Position numbers and translations under genes: made by a program
Assembly (NCBI GenBank): GCA_014654705.1
Contig: JACVZY010000001.1
Location: 1 to 64,000 of the forward strand
Direction: 5' to 3'
DNA from: Ignavibacteria bacterium
GTDB taxonomy: Bacteria > Bacteroidota > Ignavibacteria > Kapaibacteriales > UBA4661
Length of the DNA stretch: 64,000 nucleotides
In this document: piece by piece, positions 1-7,935 of the stretch
Layout of the letters: each line of letters begins with the position of its first letter
Numbering within the stretch: the first letter of the stretch is position 1
Notes under the pieces: generated by a model
The model's input: the letters and a program-made list of their open reading frames with translations, nothing else
What the model was told of the DNA's origin: nothing
Database searches by the model: none

Positions 1-31
1 AGACTGGCTGCCGCTTTGATTGCTCTGATTT

Positions 32-232
32 TTAACTTTTAATTGGCATTATTGTTTCTTTTTCCCTGAGTGCAAGAGTTCGTTCTGCTATCTCAAGCTC
101 TCTATCTTCACGAAAAAACTCTGCTTGTTTGTTCTTCTCGTAGATTTTGAGGAATTTGTAGGCGAGTGTAAAACCGCCGATGACAGTCGGAAGAATAAGC
201 GCTATCAGTACTTCAGCAATATTTTTGTCCAT
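32..232 (-). CDS. Small single-span membrane protein, unknown function
   Basis: A 66-residue protein. The ATG at 232 is preferred because GGAG lies about 7 nt upstream; a longer reading to 337 would run into the end of mogA. One hydrophobic segment at about residues 7-25 is followed by a strongly charged, probably helical tail (EKNKQAEFFREDRELEIAER). It lies 34 bp downstream of mogA on the same strand and may be co-transcribed, but nothing ties it to molybdopterin. I do not recognise a family; the layout (anchor plus charged cytoplasmic helix) is common to many short membrane proteins. It reads through to a normal stop inside the window. Confidence 0.5.
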   Translation of the reverse strand: MDKNIAEVLIALILPTVIGGFTLAYKFLKIYEKNKQAEFFREDRELEIAERTLALREKETIMPIKS

Positions 233-266
233 TGTTGTTCTCCACATCGCAACGTTGTAAAAAATG

Positions 267-803
267 TTATTTCGATAAACCTGTCGGACGGAAAGTACGA
301 ATAACATCTTCATTTGTTTCCAAATATGCCCCACCAATCAAATCCAGACAATACGGCACGGCTGCAAACACAGCGCCTAAACACTCCTTGATAGATTTAG
401 GCTTGCCCGGGAGGTTGATAATCAGCGTTTTACCGCGAATGCCTGCGGTTTGGCGCGAAAGAATAGCAGTCGAAACATACCGCAGCGACACCGACCGCAT
501 TTGCTCACCAAAGCCGGGCAGCATTTTCGTGCAAACCGCTTCGGTGGCTTCCGGCGTAACGTCGCGCAGCGCAGGACCCGTGCCCCCGGTTGTTACCACC
601 AGCGAACACCCTTCTTCATCAGCAAGCTGTTTCAACGCCGTTTCGATACTCACTTGGTCATCAGGAACAAGACGATATACCGGCTCCCAATCCGTTACGA
701 GATATTCTTTCAAGGTCGCAATAATTGCCTGTCCTGAAACATCCTCATAGACGCCTTGACTAGCGCGGTCGGAAGAGGTTACAATGCCGATTTTTGCTTT
801 CAT
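267..803 (-). CDS. mogA: Molybdopterin adenylyltransferase MogA
   Basis: This 178-residue enzyme adenylylates molybdopterin using ATP, the step before molybdate insertion into the cofactor. The MoCF_biosynth fold is clear: an N-terminal strand with TSSDRASQG, the nucleotide/MPT loop TTGGTGPALRDVTPEAT at about residues 91-107, LPGFGEQMR, and the C-terminal LINLPGKPKS-type motif. The length matches the single-domain MogA/MoaB family, not a MoeA fusion. The start overlaps the rnhB stop in an ATGA, so the two are translationally coupled. Its pathway partners moaD and moaE are at 19.5 and 21.2 kb on the other strand. MoaB-type annotation is the only serious alternative; the DVTPEAT loop supports MogA. 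Confidence 0.92.
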   Translation of the reverse strand: MKAKIGIVTSSDRASQGVYEDVSGQAIIATLKEYLVTDWEPVYRLVPDDQVSIETALKQLADEEGCSLVVTTGGTGPALRDVTPEATEAVCTKMLPGFGEQMRSVSLRYVSTAILSRQTAGIRGKTLIINLPGKPKSIKECLGAVFAAVPYCLDLIGGAYLETNEDVIRTFRPTGLSK

Positions 804-1447
804 TGTTCTCCCTTTTTTACTAAAACGTTGCGAACAAACAGTGTTCGATGAAGTGAACAGATACCATGCCTCATAATTGCCTCACGATGCTGTTGTGTCG
901 CGTAGCCCTTGTGTTGCTTGAAACCGTATTCGGGGAACTGCTTGTCTGCCTCGTCCCGCATCCACCTGTCGCGCGACACTTTGGCAACAATAGAAGCCGC
1001 AGCAATGCAGTCGTGAAGCTCGTCCCCGCGAACAATCGTTTTGACATTTGCATACTCATCGCTACGGAAATAATTACCATCCACCAAGATTTGATGCTCC
1101 CCAAGAGCGTATTGCTGTGCAAAAGGATGCTGCTCCAACTCATGTAAGGCAAGGTGCATGGCACGCATGGTTGCTTGAAGTATGTTTATTTTGTCTATCG
1201 TCGGCACCGACACAAATCCGATACCGACAAGCGCTGTCCCGTCTGCATTTGCAGTCATAATGCGCTCGAAAATTTGCTCGCGTTGCCGCGCTGTCAGCAG
1301 CTTGGAGTCGCGCACGCCTGCGGTATCAAACCCTTCAGGCAAAAACGCCGCTGCCGCCACAAGTGGACCTGCCAAGCAGCCGCGCCCAGCCTCATCGAGA
1401 CCGATTTCTTGCGTATGAGTGGGATTTTTTTGAAGACACTTTGACAT
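800..1447 (-). CDS. rnhB: Ribonuclease HII
   Basis: RNase HII cleaves the RNA strand of RNA-DNA hybrids and removes single misincorporated ribonucleotides. The start at 1447 gives 215 residues and puts the catalytic motif GLDEAGRGCLAGP near residue 16, as in the family; an upstream TTG at 1507 would add 20 residues that match nothing. Other active-site features are DSKLL, VDGNYF, and VRGDELHDCIAAASIVAKVSRDR with its conserved acidic and lysine residues. The stop overlaps the mogA start by 4 bp (ATGA). No Shine-Dalgarno is evident. The C-terminal HKGYAT and HR motifs are present, so the enzyme looks complete. Confidence 0.93.
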   Translation of the reverse strand: MSKCLQKNPTHTQEIGLDEAGRGCLAGPLVAAAAFLPEGFDTAGVRDSKLLTARQREQIFERIMTANADGTALVGIGFVSVPTIDKINILQATMRAMHLALHELEQHPFAQQYALGEHQILVDGNYFRSDEYANVKTIVRGDELHDCIAAASIVAKVSRDRWMRDEADKQFPEYGFKQHKGYATQQHREAIMRHGICSLHRTLFVRNVLVKKGEQ

Positions 1448-1643
1448 TAACAAAAAGTATGAATAGCAGACAAGTACATTTCTTGAAAAATTTATGATAC
1501 CGTACAATCACCGCAACAGCGAAACGGTACGTGGCGTGAAATGGATAGTCTCAGAGTGCTTTATTAACAAAACAGACGCTCTTTTTGAACACTCGTGCTG
1601 AGCAAAATACAGACAAAACGCCTTATCCGCAACCACATCTCAT

Positions 1644-2471
1644 TTACGCAATCAGTGTCAGAAACTCGCCTCGCATTGCTTCATTCTCCGCAATAGAGCC
1701 GCGCGCGGCTGTTGTAATCATTAGCGCCTTATCTTCTTCGCTGTTGACGCCACGAGCAATCATACAGTAATGGCGCGATTTGATAACGACAATCACCGCT
1801 TTGGGCTTGAGAAGGTCTGTGAGATAATCCGCAATTTGTTCGCCGAGTTCCTCCTGAATCTGCCCGCGTCGCCCGAACCAATCGACAATGCGTGTCAGCT
1901 TTGACAACCCAATCACAGAGTCTCCCGGAATGTAGCCAATAGCACACGTACCGGAAATTGTCTGCCAATGATGCGAGCAAACCGACATCACGCCAATTCC
2001 TTTGCTAATGACCAATTCCTTCACATCCTTGCGATTCGGGAAAACGGTACACTTGGGAGGCGCTTCGTAACGACCTCGAAAAATCTCATCCACCCACATC
2101 TTTGCAAGGCGATTCGGTGTCTCGCGGGAATTGGGGTCGTTGCGGTCAATACGCAGAACATCGAAGAGTTCGCCCATTTTTTCTTCCGCAAGCCGTTTCA
2201 TTTCTTCACGCTCGTCGTTTGTCAAGACCGCATTGCCGTTTGCATCGAACAAACGATACCCCAAGGAACTAAAACGCGGCAGTTTCTCCATTTCCGGCAA
2301 TGCCGGAAGAGGGATATCGCCCGTATCAAGATCGACTTCCTCTGCTACGGTGCTGATTATTGCGATTGGCGTAACATTAGGGGAACTACTAATTACCCCG
2401 TTGCCATAGCCATTAACAGGAAAACCATTCACTCCATTTTTATTGCTTGAGCCAAACTCTTCGGGATTCAT
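1644..2471 (-). CDS. folE: GTP cyclohydrolase I (FolE type) with N-terminal extension
   Basis: This 275-residue enzyme converts GTP to 7,8-dihydroneopterin triphosphate, the entry to folate, pterin and queuosine pathways. The T-fold catalytic part spans about residues 85-275. Zinc ligands are C165 and H168 (VCSHHWQ) and C236 (SRHYCMIARG). The usual CEHH motif reads CSHH here, a visible divergence. GLSKL...RRGQIQEELGEQIAD is canonical. The first roughly 70 residues are low-complexity (Asn/Gly/Ser-rich) followed by a proline-rich linker and have no family counterpart that I recognise. The start overlaps the stop of the preceding ptpS gene by 4 bp, so the two probably work in one pterin pathway. 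Confidence 0.9.
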   Translation of the reverse strand: MNPEEFGSSNKNGVNGFPVNGYGNGVISSSPNVTPIAIISTVAEEVDLDTGDIPLPALPEMEKLPRFSSLGYRLFDANGNAVLTNDEREEMKRLAEEKMGELFDVLRIDRNDPNSRETPNRLAKMWVDEIFRGRYEAPPKCTVFPNRKDVKELVISKGIGVMSVCSHHWQTISGTCAIGYIPGDSVIGLSKLTRIVDWFGRRGQIQEELGEQIADYLTDLLKPKAVIVVIKSRHYCMIARGVNSEEDKALMITTAARGSIAENEAMRGEFLTLIA

Positions 2472-2926
2472 AGTAGTTCCGCCGTTTCATGGCTCACCGC
2501 AAAACGCTTGATTTTAACGGGGTCGCCGAAATATTCAACAAAATTGTTTTCAGATTCAAAAAGTTTCAAGGCATGTAGTTTACCGCTCGGTAGTTTATTT
2601 TCAAGAATTTGCCAAAACATAACGGCTACATTTTCGGCAGTCGGGATAATTCCCTCCAGAAAATCAACATCATAGTTCAGGTGTTTGTGGTCAACTTTTT
2701 CAATAATTTCTTCTTCGATAATATCACGAAGCCTCTTCAAGTCAATAACGTAGCCCGTTTCAGGGTCGGGCTGCCCCACGACGGTTACTTCCAAGACGTA
2801 GTTGTGCCCGTGTCCGCGCGGATTATTGCACTTATCGAAGATGGCTTCATTGCGGTCATGATCCCATGCAGGATTGTAGAGCCTATGCGATGCTGAAAAA
2901 TGGCATTTACGAGTAACGTACACCAT
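2468..2926 (-). CDS. 6-pyruvoyltetrahydropterin synthase / QueD family
   Basis: A 152-residue T-fold enzyme acting on dihydroneopterin triphosphate, the FolE product. Zinc-binding histidines are H14 (SASHRL), H39 and H41 (GHGHNY). The catalytic triad C33, D79, H80 and the pterin-anchoring E124 (FESENNFVEY) are all present. The CNNPRGHGHNY spacing resembles true eukaryotic-type PTPS more than E. coli QueD, so the product may be 6-pyruvoyltetrahydropterin for a tetrahydrobiopterin-like cofactor rather than 6-carboxytetrahydropterin for queuosine. No queC, queE or queF is in this window to decide. It is first in a two-gene unit with folE (ATGA overlap), with AAAGG about 10 nt before the ATG. Confidence 0.85.
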   Translation of the reverse strand: MVYVTRKCHFSASHRLYNPAWDHDRNEAIFDKCNNPRGHGHNYVLEVTVVGQPDPETGYVIDLKRLRDIIEEEIIEKVDHKHLNYDVDFLEGIIPTAENVAVMFWQILENKLPSGKLHALKLFESENNFVEYFGDPVKIKRFAVSHETAELL

Positions 2927-3044
2927 GAGGGTTTGCCTTTCGGTGGATGATTTGGGGTAAAAAAGCGGTAAAAAGTGGTGAAAGCGTTTACAGGCTACTT
3001 GAATTTAAGCTATTAATTCGTAAAAATTGTCTCTTTTCAAACAC

Positions 3045-3079
3045 GAAAAAGCCGCGACTCTATTGTGGAGAACGCGGCT
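3045..3079 (-). terminator. Rho-independent terminator after the PD40/beta-barrel gene
   Basis: On the minus strand AGCCGCG (3079-3073) pairs with CGCGGCT (3056-3050), with an inner CTC/GAG pair, and is followed by TTTTT (3049-3045). It lies about 75 nt past the stop at 3154 and upstream of ptpS, separating the two transcripts. Confidence 0.7.
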
Positions 3080-3153
3080 AAAAAATAAAACCGTATCATC
3101 AAAGCGCATCCAGGAACCGCTTCAAATCACTTTTTGTCTGTATTATTTCGCAA

Positions 3154-6100
3154 TTAAAAATTATAACCAAAGCCTACCACCACTCGAGGCAGCATTAGTC
3201 CGCCCTGCAAATTCTGCCATGCCATATCAACCTTTACGGGATATTGCCCCAGCAAATACGTGCGCAAACCCACGCCAACCGACACCAACAAATCACCGTC
3301 GGCAAGACCAACATATTGATTGAAGGTATCAAAAAGCGCACGTGGAGTGCTCAGACGAAGCGTATTTGTCCACGCACTTCCGGCATCCACAAAAACTACC
3401 CCCTGCAAACCGTTCAAAAGGCTATTCAAAAAGCCGGAGGTGCTTTCGCTGGAGAGAATGGAGACGCGGCACTCAAGATTCGCAACAAAGAAGTTACGCC
3501 CTTGCGCGTCGGCAATGGAAAAAGCACGCATTGGCATTACGGCTTGAGCAAAATAAACATCCTCGGCGCGATTAAACGGCAAAATATCAGGACCGATAGA
3601 GCGCCCTAACACAACATTTTCCTGACCACCGGCAAGAAAGTTTTGCGACGTTCCGCCCAGATTCGTCCCGGCAGCAACACGACCAACCACAGTGGCGATA
3701 TTTTTAATCGGTATATATTGGCGATAGTCTCCAAAAATACGCGCAAAGGACTGCCCAGCCATACCGGGCACACCTTCGACCTGCACGAAACTTCGCGCTC
3801 CTGATGTAGGTCCGAAATAACCCATTTCGCTGTTATCCATCACAAAGCGCAGCTCCGGCGCAAGCACAAAGTCCGTACGATTCACCTGCGTACTGGTCGC
3901 TTGCAGACTCTCGCGCACACTGATCACCGCTGCCAGTTTCCCTTCCAATCGCATTGCTTGCGAAAGCGGAAGCATTGCTTTGAACGCACCGCCCCAATAT
4001 GTCAGCAAACTCGGAACTGCCTCGCGCTGCTCAATAATATACGCCCCTCTGGCATAGCGGAACAAACTTGCCTCGTAATCTATCAATTCCGGCAAATAAC
4101 TATAGGAAATAAACTGGTCGTTATTCCAATATGATAGCGGCATGACGCTTGCAGTAGCAAACAAACGATGATTTCCAAGCGGATCTGTCCAGAGCGCTTG
4201 ACCGGATAAGGCAAAATTACTAATAAATGCCTGCGGTTCTTGAGCGCCCCAGCCACCAAAGAAGGTATCGAACGTTGGGGTCAGAAACCACGAAAGCATA
4301 CCCAAACCATACTCCATTGGAGCGGAAGGATACTTACCCGGAACGGTATAGTCACTGGCTTCCAGAGCGTTCTGGCGAGCCGTTTGCGCCAGAACTTCCG
4401 GCTTTGGCTCTACCATTTTCTGCCCTTCAAAGGTCAGGTCAACTTTGCCATAGCCACGCAATGTATCGGGCGTTTGCTGCACAATAATGCCATCATTCGG
4501 ATTATTCGCTGCTCCGTCTCCATTGCCCGCTGCTGGCAACGTAGCACGACCAAGTGCTTTTTCCGCGGCAGATTCGCGCTCTATGCTCTGCTTACGGAGT
4601 TCCGTTGGCTCCGGTTCTTTGATTTTACGGTCAGCAGGTGCATTGCTGATGGTAAAGATATTCAATGCACCTTTTTTCAATGCCGCAAGCGACATTTTTG
4701 AGCCGTCGCGCGTCAGCCCGAATTCTCTCATTCCGGCAAGGAGACTTGTGCGCGGGGTAAATGTTTTGGCAGCAAGATTATAGTCAATAGCATTGTAGAT
4801 ACCATTACGGTCGGATACGTAAAGAAGTCGTTTCCCGTCTTGCGTGAGCGACAATGCCGTTTTGCGTTCTTGCGGAGTACTGGTAATGCGCTCAATACGC
4901 TTTGTGGCGATATTCAAAGCATACACATCAGAACTTTGCACGGCGTACTCCCACATTGCAACAGTTGCTGAGGACGTATTTGTCGAAAGTGTGCCTAAAC
5001 GATTCGAGAGGAAATAGAGCGTCTTACCGTCGGGCGACCAAGCAGGCTCGGATTCGGTAAAAACATCATTGGTGAGTTTGGTGAGTTTTTTTGCTGTCAG
5101 GTCATAGAGATAAAGATTTGCGGCTTCATTCTCGCTTGCCGTGAGTGCAATAGATTTACCATCGGGCGCAAAAGCAACGCCTGTAATATTCTGCAAACTA
5201 GTTTCAATACGCTGCTGCGCGCCTGTACTTGGGTTTGCCAGAACAATTCCATCATAACCACCGCCGGAAACCACCGCCGCAAGCTGCGTCCCGTCTGCTT
5301 TCCATGATAGCAAGGATGCACCCGTGCGCAGCAAAGAACGCTCCCACTCAAAATCCCTGCCCGTGCTAAGAATACGCTCGGTGCGCTTTTGCTGCTTGCC
5401 GTCAAACTGAACCATTACTTGCCACTGCGCATTCCGTTCAGCACCGCCTTGTGCCGACAGGTAGGCGAGCTTATCGCCCGCTTTATCGCTCACTGGCGAC
5501 CATACAGGGTCAGCGTTCATAAATGAACCATCTTTTTCGGTGTCTGTTATGCGCGTCGCAATTTTTTCAATGTCTTCATATTTTGCGACATCAGGACTGT
5601 ACATCTCCTTGAGGTCACGCCGCCAAATCGTTGAAAAACCTTCCAAACTCAATCCAAATGTTGAACGAAAAGCAGTTTCCACAGAACGCAACCCGCGAGT
5701 CCGTGTAATAAGTTCTCCAATGCGTCCGGCACCAAATTTCTCGCCAACATACCAAAAGAAAGCATGGCCGACCGGCACACGCAGCATCGGCTCCAAAGTG
5801 CTGAGCGATGTAAAACGGTCGCTCAAAATAATATCACGAAGCGCCATATCGGTCTCTGCACTCATGCCGTCATTGCTCAAATATTCAGCAAGCCCGCCCG
5901 AAAACCATGCCGGCAAATCAAATTGCCCACCCACTGAGGGCGGCATAGCAGCGCCATGAAAAACCGTATTCAAAACACCATGTACGAGTTCTCGTGCCAG
6001 TGAGCGCTTAAAATCGTACCAGTCGCCATTAAAAGCAACAACCATGCGATTGCGGCGCACATCGTTCACATTCAAGAGTCCCTTGGGAACAAGAATATCA

Positions 6101-6432
6101 CGGGCGTTGGTTTGAAGGGCTTCATTGGGCGAATTGTAAATAATCACCTCCAATTTTTCCGTAAAGGACAAGCCCAAAACACGCTGCACCGTTTTGAAGG
6201 ATTCTTCAAGCGTTGCTGCTGCATACTGCCCCAAATATGCGCCGCCCTGATGGTGATAGACATCAAAACTGCGCGATTGGACAATCTGCCACTCAAAGCG
6301 TTGATATTGCGGAGGCATTTGCCCGAACTGCTGGGCAGATGCAGGAAGTGCTGAGGAAAGAGAGATACCGACAAAAGCAAATACCAAAGCGGCTTTTGCA
6401 CGACCGAAGCGTGAAAACAGGATGCAATTCAT
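3154..6432 (-). CDS. Outer-membrane protein: degenerate MA-type peptidase, PD40 propeller and C-terminal beta-barrel
   Basis: The ATG at 6432 gives 1092 residues beginning with a signal peptide that ends near ALPASAQQ (residues 27-34). About residues 40-270 resemble the peptidase-MA-like domain, but the expected HExxH reads RELVH (R147, E148, H151), so the first zinc histidine is lost and catalysis is doubtful. Residues about 290-620 hold repeated WD40-like/TolB-type blades (DPVWSPVSDKAG, EPAWSPDGKTLYFLSNR, GKRLLYVSDRNG). The last 350 residues alternate in beta-barrel fashion and end in VVVGFGYNF, with the terminal Phe of BamA-recognised barrels. A linker at about 630-680 is acidic and low-complexity. 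Likely a surface-exposed or periplasm-facing scaffold; the substrate is unknown. It is followed by its own terminator. Confidence 0.75.
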   Translation of the reverse strand: MNCILFSRFGRAKAALVFAFVGISLSSALPASAQQFGQMPPQYQRFEWQIVQSRSFDVYHHQGGAYLGQYAAATLEESFKTVQRVLGLSFTEKLEVIIYNSPNEALQTNARDILVPKGLLNVNDVRRNRMVVAFNGDWYDFKRSLARELVHGVLNTVFHGAAMPPSVGGQFDLPAWFSGGLAEYLSNDGMSAETDMALRDIILSDRFTSLSTLEPMLRVPVGHAFFWYVGEKFGAGRIGELITRTRGLRSVETAFRSTFGLSLEGFSTIWRRDLKEMYSPDVAKYEDIEKIATRITDTEKDGSFMNADPVWSPVSDKAGDKLAYLSAQGGAERNAQWQVMVQFDGKQQKRTERILSTGRDFEWERSLLRTGASLLSWKADGTQLAAVVSGGGYDGIVLANPSTGAQQRIETSLQNITGVAFAPDGKSIALTASENEAANLYLYDLTAKKLTKLTNDVFTESEPAWSPDGKTLYFLSNRLGTLSTNTSSATVAMWEYAVQSSDVYALNIATKRIERITSTPQERKTALSLTQDGKRLLYVSDRNGIYNAIDYNLAAKTFTPRTSLLAGMREFGLTRDGSKMSLAALKKGALNIFTISNAPADRKIKEPEPTELRKQSIERESAAEKALGRATLPAAGNGDGAANNPNDGIIVQQTPDTLRGYGKVDLTFEGQKMVEPKPEVLAQTARQNALEASDYTVPGKYPSAPMEYGLGMLSWFLTPTFDTFFGGWGAQEPQAFISNFALSGQALWTDPLGNHRLFATASVMPLSYWNNDQFISYSYLPELIDYEASLFRYARGAYIIEQREAVPSLLTYWGGAFKAMLPLSQAMRLEGKLAAVISVRESLQATSTQVNRTDFVLAPELRFVMDNSEMGYFGPTSGARSFVQVEGVPGMAGQSFARIFGDYRQYIPIKNIATVVGRVAAGTNLGGTSQNFLAGGQENVVLGRSIGPDILPFNRAEDVYFAQAVMPMRAFSIADAQGRNFFVANLECRVSILSSESTSGFLNSLLNGLQGVVFVDAGSAWTNTLRLSTPRALFDTFNQYVGLADGDLLVSVGVGLRTYLLGQYPVKVDMAWQNLQGGLMLPRVVVGFGYNF

Positions 6433-6817
6433 ATTACAATACTCACAAAAAGGTGAGGAAAACAGGAAGCAGACAGGTTTACTGCCTGCATAGAAGAACG
6501 GTTGGGGGTGCGAAAAGTTACATTGCGAACACGGTTTGCACTGCGCTCTATGCTGCATTCACAGTTTACAGAAAAAAAACGAAAAATGCACACAGAAAAT
6601 ATGTGCAGCCTATCGTGATAGACGCACAGAGACACATAATCGCTTACAAAGCGGCGTACAATTTTCGATATTTCAGGCAGAATCCAAAACTGGAGTGCGG
6701 AATTTATCCCACGCCCTGTTCTTGCTATCCGCATCAATCCTTAATGTGGAATAAATTCCGCTGACTTATCAGCACTTTACACAAAAAAAGACCCCTTGCA
6801 TCGAAGAAAACTTGTTA
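6433..6817. other. Intergenic gap of 385 bp
   Basis: No convincing gene is present on either strand; short open frames here lack a start signal or family resemblance. The gap holds the leader of the PD40/barrel gene, including a small imperfect hairpin at 6469-6489 (GCAGACAG...CTGCCTGC), and the long inverted repeat at 6697-6761 described separately. A run of seven A at 6783-6789 is not preceded by a stem on the minus strand, so I do not call it a terminator. Confidence 0.6.
6697..6761. repeat. Inverted-repeat element, 16-bp arms with 33-nt loop
   Basis: GCGGAATTTATCCCAC (6697-6712) is the reverse complement of GTGGAATAAATTCCGC (6746-6761) except for one mismatch. There is no U-tract on either side, so it is not a typical terminator. 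It is one of three long inverted repeats in intergenic gaps of this window. Confidence 0.7.
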
Positions 6818-7720
6818 TTACGGCTTCGGAATATACGTTTTCAAGCGCCGCTTCCAGCCTGGGAGCCAACGGTGCTCGTTCCGCTCAGGCGGAGCGCTTT
6901 CAATTCGCTCAGTCAAACGAGCCTCGGCTGAGGATGCGAACTCATTCAGCGCCGCCTTGCCGCCCACCGAACCGTTCATACCCCGCAAAACCTGAAGCAG
7001 TCCCCAGCCTCGGTTCCCGTACTCCTCCGATGTTCGCACGCCTTCGCCCTTGAAGTTCACATAATCCGCCAACACATACAGCCCCATTGGTGCAGATGCC
7101 ACGCGGAAGAACTGAGTACGAATGCGCTCACGCTCTTCTTCTTCAGCAGCATCAAGAATTTTTTGAAGCGACAATTCCATACGATTACCAATGTATCGCG
7201 CCTGCAAACTCACGGTCGAAGCGAGCATCGTTCGCAGATCGCGCATTTTCTCACTCGCTAGTGCTTGCTGAAATTCCTCGCGAGTGCGCCAAGGGCACGA
7301 GCGCTCACCACGCTCGAAAGCGCTACGGAGCCAGTCGGGAACATATACTAAAGCACTTTCATTTGCCATTAAGTAATCCACAAGCCGCGGGAATGCCTCA
7401 CCAAAGGGCGCCTTGCACCCTGCCGGAAACCAAATAAAATGCCCAATGCCCAAGGATGCGAACTCTTCTCCTTTATTCCACGTAGTTAACCCCTCAATAC
7501 TGCCATTACATTCGTTTTTCCAGATACGATAACCGATACTGAGCGCTTCTTCATCGGTGAGTGTGAGTTTTTTTGTTGTTGTATTTTTTATTGAAATTGC
7601 AATAGCGTCATTTGAAGAAGATGACGGATTAGGCAAGAAGGTAGTCGTAGCGCAAGCGCTCCAGAGAAAAGAACTCAGACTCGAAGCCATTACCGCAAGA
7701 AGTATTCTACGTTTAAGCAT
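6818..7720 (-). CDS. Lysozyme-like lipoprotein
   Basis: The ATG at 7720 gives 300 residues; a TTG at 7735 would add only five. A signal sequence ends at the lipobox WSAC, so the protein is likely a lipoprotein. The region around residues 60-100 reads NEC-(x)5-GLTTWNKGEEF-xSLGIGHFIW, recalling the E...GIGH arrangement of T4-type lysozymes, with the glutamate of NEC as a candidate catalytic acid; this assignment is inference. The rest is helical, with a Glu/Arg-rich stretch (DAAEEEERERIR) and a conserved-looking NRGWGLLQVL segment. It could be a peptidoglycan hydrolase or a binding protein using that fold. Flanking genes are on the same strand, but wide gaps argue against an operon. Confidence 0.55.
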   Translation of the reverse strand: MLKRRILLAVMASSLSSFLWSACATTTFLPNPSSSSNDAIAISIKNTTTKKLTLTDEEALSIGYRIWKNECNGSIEGLTTWNKGEEFASLGIGHFIWFPAGCKAPFGEAFPRLVDYLMANESALVYVPDWLRSAFERGERSCPWRTREEFQQALASEKMRDLRTMLASTVSLQARYIGNRMELSLQKILDAAEEEERERIRTQFFRVASAPMGLYVLADYVNFKGEGVRTSEEYGNRGWGLLQVLRGMNGSVGGKAALNEFASSAEARLTERIESAPPERNEHRWLPGWKRRLKTYIPKP

Positions 7721-7823
7721 ACACCGATTCGGCAATAAGATATTTTCAAAAATTGGATTAACTGTTCACACCACTCACTTTTCATGCCTTCGCGCTTACC
7801 ATTGATGCTCATACCAACAATAA

Positions 7824-7859
7824 ACGGAAGTCGTTCACCCCCCAGCGACAACTTCCGTC
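7824..7859 (-). terminator. Probable terminator after the RodZ-like gene
   Basis: ACGGAAGT (7824-7831) pairs with ACTTCCGT (7852-7859), with an inner CG/CG pairing. On the minus strand the stem is followed by TTTATTGTT, a weak U-tract. It lies 76 nt past the stop at 7936. Confidence 0.5.
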
Positions 7860-7935
7860 TCTTGCGTTTCTATGAAATGGATTTTCTTGAGCTTTCCTTC
7901 ATACAAGGCTCATATTTCGATTCTTAACCGAAAAG

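Noticed and set aside
1508-1643. Hairpin between rnhB and folE as a terminator
   Set aside because: Pairing is limited to four to six interrupted base pairs; nothing convincing is present in this 136-196 bp gap.
6213-6764. A 183-residue plus-strand gene in the 6.4-6.8 kb gap
   Set aside because: It overlaps the signal-peptide end of the PD40/barrel gene and reads straight through the inverted repeat, with no domain and unusual composition.
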